From Candidatus Hydrogenedentota bacterium (GTDB lineage Bacteria; Hydrogenedentota; Hydrogenedentia; Hydrogenedentales; SLHB01), in assembly GCA_029262095.1 (NCBI GenBank), contig JAJDAB010000668.1, positions 1 through 19,839 of the forward strand: a stretch of 19,839 bases of DNA, given 5' to 3'. Below, one piece after another: positions 1 through 5,281 of this stretch (its first letter is position 1; each line of letters opens with the position of its first letter). The notes beneath the pieces are model-generated. The model saw nothing but the letters and a program-made list of their open reading frames with translations, was not told the DNA's origin and searched no databases. The translations under genes and the position numbers were made by a program.

Positions 1-147
1 CTGCGATACGGCCTTCACGGTGGCCTGCGTGCCTACCGGCATAAACACTGGCGTATCGAAGCCACCGCGCGGGGTCTCGACCCGGCCAACGCGCGCACCG
101 CTGTCCGGGTCGTGGCCGGTCAATTCAAATGTGAAGTCGCAATCCAT
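1..147 (-). CDS. tgt: Queuine tRNA-ribosyltransferase (Tgt), N-terminal fragment
   Basis: The gene runs off the left edge; 49 codons are visible from an ATG at 147. The fragment contains FELTGHDPDSGARVGRVETP followed by FMPVGTQATVKAVS. This is the start of the TIM-barrel of bacterial tRNA-guanine transglycosylase (family consensus 'FE...D..ARRG...T..G...TP.FMPVGT..TVK'). The family swaps guanine-34 for a queuine precursor in tRNAs with GUN anticodons, in the cytosol. The catalytic Asp residues lie in the missing part and cannot be checked. No strong Shine-Dalgarno sequence precedes this ATG, so the exact start is less sure than the identity. It is divergent from the DUF1569 gene, with about 100 bp between them. 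tyrS nearby is another tRNA gene, but there is no sign of shared transcription. Confidence 0.9.
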   Translation of the reverse strand, partial: MDCDFTFELTGHDPDSGARVGRVETPRGGFDTPVFMPVGTQATVKAVSQ

Positions 148-235
148 AGCCGCGGAACTTTATCACAGCGCGACGGTGGTTGCCGATAGCAATGCGGTTA
201 TGCTCCAATCGTATTACTTCTACAAAGACAATCGC

Positions 236-241
236 GGGAGG
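236..241 (+). promoter_or_regulatory. Ribosome binding site of the DUF1569 gene
   Basis: GGGAGG lies 7 nt before the ATG at 249. It decides in favour of this start over an in-frame ATG at 180, which has no comparable site and would add 23 residues that do not look like the family. Confidence 0.8.
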
Positions 242-248
242 TAATCAC

Positions 249-734
249 ATGTCGGAACCAGCGTTTACGAGATCGACGATTGATGACTATAAGGCGCGAC
301 TGACGAAGGTCAGCTCTGATTCGGAGCGGCAATGGGGATCGCTGGACACGACGCGGATGCTGCGGCATCTACGTTTCGTCTTTGAAGCATCGATGGGCGA
401 GGAAGACACCCACGGCCAAAACGCGCCCGGTACCGGGTTTCTGGCCTACATCCCCGGCGCGCGGCATCTCATGTTCCTGCTAGTGTTTAAGTGGTTCACG
501 AATTGGCCGAAAGGGAACCTCAAGGCACCCGATGAGTGGACGCCCACGACAGACAAAGCGTTTGACGAAGAAGAGAAGCTCTTACTGAAGAAAATGGACC
601 AGTTTATCGACGAATTGGAAGCGACGCCCGATAAGCAAGGATTTAGCCCGGCGCTCGGTGATATTCCGCTCACCAAGTGGAGCGTTGTTCACGGCGCGCA
701 TACGAATCATCACTTAAAACAGTTCGGGGTGTAG
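249..734 (+). CDS. DUF1569 / DinB-like putative metal-binding protein
   Basis: A 161-residue cytosolic protein with no signal peptide. It resembles the DUF1569 branch of the DinB/YfiT-like four-helix-bundle superfamily: an N-terminal 'QWGSLDTTRMLRHL' segment with His40, a middle helix pair, and a C-terminal 'HGAHTNHHLKQFGV' in which His151 and His155 form an HxxxH. In DinB-like proteins, three His on different helices bind a divalent metal, so His40, His151 and His155 are the likely ligands. Members of the wider superfamily include thiol-dependent transferases (mycothiol, bacillithiol) and stress-induced proteins of unknown activity; no substrate can be inferred here. The gene is alone on its strand and converges on tyrS across two palindromic repeats. 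The start at 249 is supported by GGGAGG at 236-241. Confidence 0.75.
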   Translation: MSEPAFTRSTIDDYKARLTKVSSDSERQWGSLDTTRMLRHLRFVFEASMGEEDTHGQNAPGTGFLAYIPGARHLMFLLVFKWFTNWPKGNLKAPDEWTPTTDKAFDEEEKLLLKKMDQFIDELEATPDKQGFSPALGDIPLTKWSVVHGAHTNHHLKQFGV

Positions 735-762
735 GACCACGCTGCGAAGCGAAACCTCTCAG

Positions 763-788
763 CGTCATTCCCGCGAAGGCGGGAATCC
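763..788 (+). repeat. Dispersed palindromic repeat, 'CGTCATTCCCGCG' family, complete copy
   Basis: The unit has a perfect 8-bp stem (ATTCCCGC, 767-774, with GCGGGAAT, 779-786) around a GAAG loop, flanked by CGTC and CC. Related or partial copies occur at 16056, 16109, 16166 and 16257. It lies between the convergent DUF1569 and tyrS genes and could fold in RNA from either strand. It has no U-run, so it is not a textbook terminator. Confidence 0.85.
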
Positions 789-813
789 AAGCCTATCGCA
801 GCCAGTCTTTAAA

Positions 814-843
814 TCTCGTTCCCACGCTCTGCGTGGGAATGCA
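814..843 (+). repeat. Dispersed palindromic repeat, 'CGTTCCCACGC' family
   Basis: A perfect 9-bp stem (TTCCCACGC, 819-827, with GCGTGGGAA, 831-839) closes a 3-nt loop, with TGCA after it. It is a different family from the hairpin 25 bp upstream. Similar 'GTTCCCACGC...GCGTGGGAATGCA' elements are, from general knowledge, widely scattered in environmental bacterial genomes. It lies just past the 3' end of tyrS. Confidence 0.8.
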
Positions 844-865
844 TAAGTCTGTGTTCAGGCTCGCC

Positions 866-2146
866 TCACTCGAACCGCAGCAGGTGGTAGTTCTTCTTGC
901 CTTTCCGAATCACAGCGATGTGTTCAGAGACCAATGAACCCTCGCTCAATGCCGCGTCCAACGAGATGCGTTCGTTGTTCAGATAGACGCCACCCGAATC
1001 GATCATCCTGCGCGCTTCGCCCTTGCTCTTGAACACTTCGCATTCCACTAAGATATCCAATACCGCACGTCCGGTGGTTAGTTCACCTCGTGGCCGGACT
1101 GAAGAAGGCACTTCACTGAACACGTCTTCGAGCGTGGCGTCGTCCAAGCCGTGTAGATCGCCACCAAACATGGCTTGCGATGCGCGTACGGCATTCTGCA
1201 GCGCATCCTCACCGTGGACCATGCGCGTCACTTCATCCGCTAACTTGCGGTGCGCGACACGTTCGTGCGGCGCATCGGCCAAAGTCTGCTCCAGCGTTTC
1301 GATCTCTTCCTGCGGCAAAAACGTAAACGCGCGTAACCACCGCGATACATCGGCATCCGACTGGTTTAGCCAGAACTGGTAGAAATGGTAGGACGATGTG
1401 CGCTTCGTATCGAGCCAGACCGTACCCGCTTCTGTCTTGCCAAACTTGGTGCCGTCCGCTTTCTCCACCAACGGGAAGGTGAGTCCATAGGCGTCGGCTT
1501 GTTCCTTTCGGCGAATGAGGTCCATGCCCGCGACGATATTGCCCCACTGGTCACTGCCCCCGATCTGCACGCGGCAACCTTGGTCGACGAAGAGCTGCAA
1601 AAAGTCGCTGGCCTGCAACAAGCTGTAGGAGAATTCTGTGAACGAAATCCCGTGATCGCGGTCTTCGAGTCGATTGCGCACAGAATCTTTCATCAACATG
1701 GCGTTTACCGAAAAATGCTTCCCGATATCCCGGAGAAATTCGACCAACGTAAATTGCGATAGCCAATCCGCATTGTTCAAGAGTAGCGCGCCACGATCGC
1801 CCTCGAAGTCAAGGAACCGTTCGAGCTGCAAACGGATTCCGGCTACATTCGCGCCTAACGTGTCGTCATCGAGCAACTGCCGTTCTTCCGACTTGCCGCT
1901 CGGATCGCCGATCATTCCCGTACCGCCGCCGACCAGAGCGATAGGCCGATGGCCATGCCGCTGGAAATGCATTAGGCCGATGATCGGGAGGAGGCTGCCA
2001 ACGTGCAGGCTGTCCGCTGTGGGGTCGAAGCCCGCATACACGGTCTGCGGTTCCTTCTCCAACACGTCGCCGAGGTCGTCATGCGTGCACTGATGCAACA
2101 GCCCGCGCCATTTTAATTCGTCGATTAGAGGTTGCATTGCACTCAC
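866..2146 (-). CDS. tyrS: Tyrosyl-tRNA synthetase (TyrRS)
   Basis: A 426-residue class I aminoacyl-tRNA synthetase that charges tRNA-Tyr in the cytosol. The Rossmann fold carries the HIGH-type motif HVGS at residues 48-51, followed by the 'GTGMIGDPSGK' segment (75-85). The tyrosine/ATP pocket shows 'SYSLLQASDF' and 'QIGGSDQWGNI' (194-203). The KMSKS-type motif is KFGKT (234-238), the usual TyrRS form. From about residue 358 a C-terminal S4 RNA-binding domain is visible (FKSKGEARRMIDSGGVYLN). Length and layout are normal for the bacterial TyrRS group with KFGKT. The start is GTG at 2146 or ATG at 2137; a GGAG lies 13 nt before the GTG, so neither start has an ideal site. The gene is single and divergent from the phosphodiesterase, 86 bp away. 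Confidence 0.97.
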   Translation of the reverse strand: MSAMQPLIDELKWRGLLHQCTHDDLGDVLEKEPQTVYAGFDPTADSLHVGSLLPIIGLMHFQRHGHRPIALVGGGTGMIGDPSGKSEERQLLDDDTLGANVAGIRLQLERFLDFEGDRGALLLNNADWLSQFTLVEFLRDIGKHFSVNAMLMKDSVRNRLEDRDHGISFTEFSYSLLQASDFLQLFVDQGCRVQIGGSDQWGNIVAGMDLIRRKEQADAYGLTFPLVEKADGTKFGKTEAGTVWLDTKRTSSYHFYQFWLNQSDADVSRWLRAFTFLPQEEIETLEQTLADAPHERVAHRKLADEVTRMVHGEDALQNAVRASQAMFGGDLHGLDDATLEDVFSEVPSSVRPRGELTTGRAVLDILVECEVFKSKGEARRMIDSGGVYLNNERISLDAALSEGSLVSEHIAVIRKGKKNYHLLRFE

Positions 2147-2232
2147 GAAGCGTTGTTTACTCCACGTTTTCTAGTTTCTCAGAATAGACCGCCGGACTGT
2201 ATCAACGGCGCTCCACCGCCTCAAGGACAAAT

Positions 2233-2697
2233 ATGCGCACCGACATTAGAGTGATCTCGGATACTCACGGACTCCTTCGCCCGGAAGCGTTGGACGCCAT
2301 GCGGGGCGCGAACCTCATTCTACATGCTGGCGATGTTGATGACCCAACGATTCTCGATACGCTGCGAGAAATCGCGCCAGTCCACGCCGTTCGCGGTAAC
2401 GTTGATCGCGGACCCTGGGCCGAAGCAGTGCCGCTCACGGAAGCGGTCGAAGTCGATGAAGCGATCCTGTACATGATTCACATCCGCGAAAATCTAGATC
2501 TGGACCCGGCTGCCGCAGGATTCGCCGCAGTGATTTTCGGCCATTCGCACAAGCCTGGAATCGAGCGGCAGGATGGTGTGCTCTATCTGAATCCGGGTAG
2601 CGCCGGGCCGCGCCGATTCAGCCTGCCGGTGAGTTGCGCACGGCTGTGGATCGAAGATGGTCGAGCGGACGCGGAGATTATTGAGCTTCCGGTGTAG
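2233..2697 (+). CDS. YfcE/MJ0936-type metallophosphodiesterase
   Basis: A 154-residue cytosolic calcineurin-like phosphodiesterase. Metal-binding motifs appear in family order: DTH (Asp10, His12), AGD (Asp34), GNVD (Asn56), a later His83, and GHSH (His104, His106), which places two divalent metals. Family members hydrolyse phosphodiesters such as bis-p-nitrophenyl phosphate or 2',3'-cyclic nucleotides; the physiological substrate is usually unknown. The fourth motif is usually THG-like but reads MIHI here, so the ligand His is kept and its surroundings differ. AAGGA at 2223-2227, 5 nt before the ATG, sets the start. The 3' end overlaps the convergent thioredoxin gene by 20 bp, leaving no room for a separate terminator on either side. 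Confidence 0.9.
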   Translation: MRTDIRVISDTHGLLRPEALDAMRGANLILHAGDVDDPTILDTLREIAPVHAVRGNVDRGPWAEAVPLTEAVEVDEAILYMIHIRENLDLDPAAAGFAAVIFGHSHKPGIERQDGVLYLNPGSAGPRRFSLPVSCARLWIEDGRADAEIIELPV

Positions 2698-3517
2698 CCG
2701 ATTCGGCGATCGGCTTGGCCAATGCGCCGGAAGTGGCGGCGAGTTGTTTATCTCGCCAAACGCGCCATGCTTTCAATGCATTCTTGCGATCAGCCGGTTC
2801 TGCCCACGGGTCGAAGGACAAATCGCTGAGTTGGTTTTTCGACACAGCTTCATACGCGCCAATACGTGTGCCGAGATAATCGCTCGCGAGTGCTTCGACC
2901 AGAATCCACGCTCCGGTCGAGCCGCGCTTGGCGAGTTCGGCACCGGCCGTTTCGCGAACCGATGGATCGACATCACCAAGCAACGCCAACCAATCTTGCG
3001 TGTCTTCCGCCTTCGCAACGCGTTCTTCCGCCGTGGGGCCCGCTGGTTCTGCGGTCGGATTTACGTTGAGGCTTGAGGAGACGCTCGGAATCGGCGTGCC
3101 ATCGATGCCGTCCGCGATGTCTTCCGCGATCATATCCAGTACATTCATGAAATAATCTTGACGAACAAAACCGATTTGGTCTCCGACTACTTTTCCGTCC
3201 GGGCTCACCACCACAAATCGCGGAATCGAATTCACCTGATAGGCGGCGGCAACGTTCATTGCCGCATCAACATCGATCTTTGCGCAGATATATCCTTCCA
3301 ATGCTTTAACGACCTCAGGCTTCGAATACACCTCGGCGTCCATCTGTTTACAGGGGCCGCACCAATCCGCGTAGAACTCAACGAACATCGGCTTGCCCTC
3401 TGCGCGCGATTGTGCCAGCGCGTCATCATACGATTTAACCCAAGGAATGCCGGTATCCTGCGCCAATACGGCGGCCGCGATGCCTATTGAACAAAACATT
3501 GCTAAGACGTATCTCAT
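2678..3517 (-). CDS. Secreted thioredoxin-fold protein with HEAT-like C-terminal region
   Basis: A 279-residue exported protein and the last gene of the MoxR operon. Residues 1-19 are a signal peptide ending in AAAVLAQ. Residues 25-140 are a thioredoxin domain with the active site WCGPC (52-56) and the cis-proline segment SIPR (Pro99). A low-complexity linker follows, then from about residue 165 an alpha-helical tail (DVDPSVRETAGAELAKRG) that looks like HEAT repeats, with FDPWAEPADRKNALKAWRVW near the end. Similar 'DPWA..R..AL..WR.W' stretches are, as I recall, common in planctomycete-type HEAT proteins. Its likely role is thiol-disulfide exchange in the periplasm, with the tail binding a partner. 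The ATG overlaps the stop of the upstream lipoprotein gene (ATGA), suggesting translational coupling. The combination of domains is clear; the partner is unknown. Confidence 0.88.
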   Translation of the reverse strand: MRYVLAMFCSIGIAAAVLAQDTGIPWVKSYDDALAQSRAEGKPMFVEFYADWCGPCKQMDAEVYSKPEVVKALEGYICAKIDVDAAMNVAAAYQVNSIPRFVVVSPDGKVVGDQIGFVRQDYFMNVLDMIAEDIADGIDGTPIPSVSSSLNVNPTAEPAGPTAEERVAKAEDTQDWLALLGDVDPSVRETAGAELAKRGSTGAWILVEALASDYLGTRIGAYEAVSKNQLSDLSFDPWAEPADRKNALKAWRVWRDKQLAATSGALAKPIAESATPEAQ

Positions 3518-4581
3518 AACGCCGTTAACCCTTCTTCATCGTCTTTCTTGTAGTCTTGAAAGTTACGATCGACTTGTTCGATCTTAAACGCTTCGACAAT
3601 CGCCGCCGCATTCGGGTCGTCCGCGATGTCTTCGAGCAGCATCGTCACTTCGTTCGCGATGACCGCATGGCCTCCATCGACCAGCGCCAAATCCAGTCGA
3701 CCGACCGATTTACCTTTGTCCGTGTTGTACACGATAACCGACCGGTTTCGCTCGACCGCATCGCCCGAAGGCTGCGCGACGTTGCCGCCCACGATGACGT
3801 CAAGTCCGATAAATTCTTCTGCTAACGCCTGCAATTTCTCTTCGTTCGCAAACGCGAGCAATACAACTAGGTCGCTCTGTTGAGTCGCCTCGGGCAAATA
3901 CTTCGCGACCGCTTGATTTGGCGCATCGAGCTGCAATCCAGCACCTATTTCGTCGGACTCAAGCGAATTGTCCGCCACGCCGAGTATCGCGACCCGGTAT
4001 CCGCCTCCTAGCGTGACAATACGATACGGTTCAAAAATGAGTTCGCCGGATGCGTCACGCACATTGGCCGAAATGAAGTTGGGGAATTGAGCGCGCAATT
4101 TCGCTAAGCCGTCCGCGCCCGCCTGTATTTCTCGATGGCCGATGTTAACGGCGTGATATCCCATTGCCGCGTAGCCCTTGAGGATGTACTCCAGCTCCAA
4201 CATTTCCCATTCGCGCGCGCCCGCAGTTACGTCGCCCGCATCAACCAGCAAAAAGTGGTCGGGCGCTTGATCGGCGACATAGGTCATGCGCCGCGCAACC
4301 CCGCCGGCCATACCTGCCGAACAGTCGCACGGGTCGATATGACCACGTGTATCGGCGGTGTAGAAAATCGAGAGTTTGTCCGGCGGGCCCACTGCAACTA
4401 CATCGGATCCAGATTCAGAAGTCACCGCTTCTTCCGGCCCGCCGCACGCCTGGATAACAGAGGCGACCATAGTGATGAGGATCGTATGAAGCATCGAGCG
4501 CACTACAGGCGACCGAGCAAATCCCCTCTCCTCGGGGAGAGGGTTAGGGTGAGGGGTAGTTCGGTGCAGCGACTCAGCCAT
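3514..4581 (-). CDS. 5'-nucleotidase/UshA-like metallophosphatase lipoprotein, degenerate metal site
   Basis: 355 residues from the ATG at 4581. A lipoprotein signal (LHTILITMVASVIQAC, Cys46 as lipidated Cys) begins at Met30. The mature part resembles the calcineurin-like domain of UshA/5'-nucleotidase proteins: FYTADTRGH (73-81), then PCDCSAGMAGGVARR (Cys85, Cys87), VDAGD (113-117) and NIGHRE (His149). Several ligands look altered: the first motif lacks D-x-H, GNHE reads IGHRE, and the late GHxH is replaced by IVGGNVAQPS. It may bind metal weakly or have lost hydrolase activity. Start choice is unsettled. AGGA, 6 nt before 4581 and overlapping the previous stop, favours 4581, but residues 10-20 (PHPNPLPEERG) are encoded by a dispersed repeat. 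The ATG at 4494 directly before the signal peptide lacks a good site. It sits between DUF4159 and the thioredoxin in the operon. Confidence 0.8.
   Translation of the reverse strand: MAESLHRTTPHPNPLPEERGFARSPVVRSMLHTILITMVASVIQACGGPEEAVTSESGSDVVAVGPPDKLSIFYTADTRGHIDPCDCSAGMAGGVARRMTYVADQAPDHFLLVDAGDVTAGAREWEMLELEYILKGYAAMGYHAVNIGHREIQAGADGLAKLRAQFPNFISANVRDASGELIFEPYRIVTLGGGYRVAILGVADNSLESDEIGAGLQLDAPNQAVAKYLPEATQQSDLVVLLAFANEEKLQALAEEFIGLDVIVGGNVAQPSGDAVERNRSVIVYNTDKGKSVGRLDLALVDGGHAVIANEVTMLLEDIADDPNAAAIVEAFKIEQVDRNFQDYKKDDEEGLTAL
4522..4556 (+). repeat. Dispersed repeat, 'CCCTCTCC...GGAGAGGGTTAGGGTGAGGGG' family, inside a reading frame
   Basis: An 8-bp stem (CCCTCTCC, 4524-4531, with GGAGAGGG, 4536-4543) around TCGG is followed by TTAGGGTGAGGGG. 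Read on the minus strand in the lipoprotein frame it gives PHPNPLPEERG. This peptide is, from general knowledge, seen at the ends of many unrelated predicted proteins because the DNA repeat is so widespread. Confidence 0.85.
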
Positions 4582-4587
4582 TGAGCG

Positions 4588-4591
4588 TCCT
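4588..4591 (-). promoter_or_regulatory. Ribosome binding site of the lipoprotein gene, overlapping the DUF4159 stop
   Basis: AGGA on the minus strand, 6 nt before the ATG at 4581, shares two bases with the TAG stop (4590-4592) of DUF4159. The site therefore seems to belong to coupled translation from a start upstream of the repeat. Confidence 0.55.
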
Positions 4592-5267
4592 AATGCGTCA
4601 AAGCATATGCGAGAATATTGGTATTGATCTCCCGCGAATTCTTAACTTCATTCCCGCCGCAGCAACAACAACCCTTTACATTGCCCGTGTCATTAAGGCC
4701 TTCGGCGGTGTAAATCAATACAATTCTGCCGTCGATCTCAAAGCCTTCCAGCAGCGTCGTGCCGTGGCGTTTGAGCCGGACGTTTGGGATGTCGAACACC
4801 GTCTTAAACAACGCATGTTCCATGTCGATCTTGTTCAATTCAGCGTCCGGAAAAATTTTCTTGAACTCGCGGCGAAACGACCGGTTCCATTCCGGGGACG
4901 AACACCCCGCCGACGCCAGCAAGAATCCGCCGCGCGTCAAATAGGCCTTAAGATTCCGGCGTTCTTCCTCCAGCAGCGTGAAATTGCCTTCGCCGGTCAT
5001 CACGGCAAACGGATATTGATACAGGTCTTCCGAACGAAGTTTCACTGGCGTAAATCCGGCATCCGCGTCGTTGTTGGTTTCCTCATCGAGCGTCATCAGG
5101 AACGTGTCGCTGATACAGACGGAGCTCTTTGTACCCGCATACACCAAGTTCGCGCACTGAATACGCTCGTGCGTATCCGCGGGTTGTTCGACGCGCGCCG
5201 TCACAATCGACTGGGGCTCCGCGCCCACCATCGACAGCATCGCCGCCACTACAATGAAGGTCTTCAT
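4590..5267 (-). CDS. Secreted DUF4159 protein with CCCC motif
   Basis: 225 residues. Residues 1-16 form a signal peptide (MKTFIVVAAMLSMVGA). The rest matches DUF4159 as I know it: FAVMTGEGNFTL (88-98), the central AYLTRGGFLLASAGC (108-122) typical of the GATase-like fold of this family, then 'PEWNRSFRREFKKIFPD' and 'HALFKTVFDI'. Near the C-terminus four consecutive cysteines (200-203, KGCCCCGGNE) precede a final helix ending in ILAYALTH. I recall the CCCCGGN stretch as a feature of the family; its function is not established. Other Cys are at 38, 51 and 122. DUF4159 genes usually accompany MoxR/VWA operons, as here. AGGAG, 6 nt before the ATG, fixes the start. The gene begins 14 bp after the DUF4175-like gene and ends 8 bp before the lipoprotein ATG. 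Confidence 0.88.
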   Translation of the reverse strand: MKTFIVVAAMLSMVGAEPQSIVTARVEQPADTHERIQCANLVYAGTKSSVCISDTFLMTLDEETNNDADAGFTPVKLRSEDLYQYPFAVMTGEGNFTLLEEERRNLKAYLTRGGFLLASAGCSSPEWNRSFRREFKKIFPDAELNKIDMEHALFKTVFDIPNVRLKRHGTTLLEGFEIDGRIVLIYTAEGLNDTGNVKGCCCCGGNEVKNSREINTNILAYALTH

Positions 5268-5281
5268 GTTGAACTCCTACG

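Noticed and set aside
148..248. Sigma-70 promoters between tgt and the DUF1569 gene
   Set aside because: Candidate -35/-10 pairs on both strands have wrong spacing or few matches, so no promoter is claimed.
763..843. Rho-independent terminator between DUF1569 and tyrS
   Set aside because: Both hairpins are perfect, but neither is followed by a U-run on either strand, and both match dispersed repeat families. They may still affect transcript ends.
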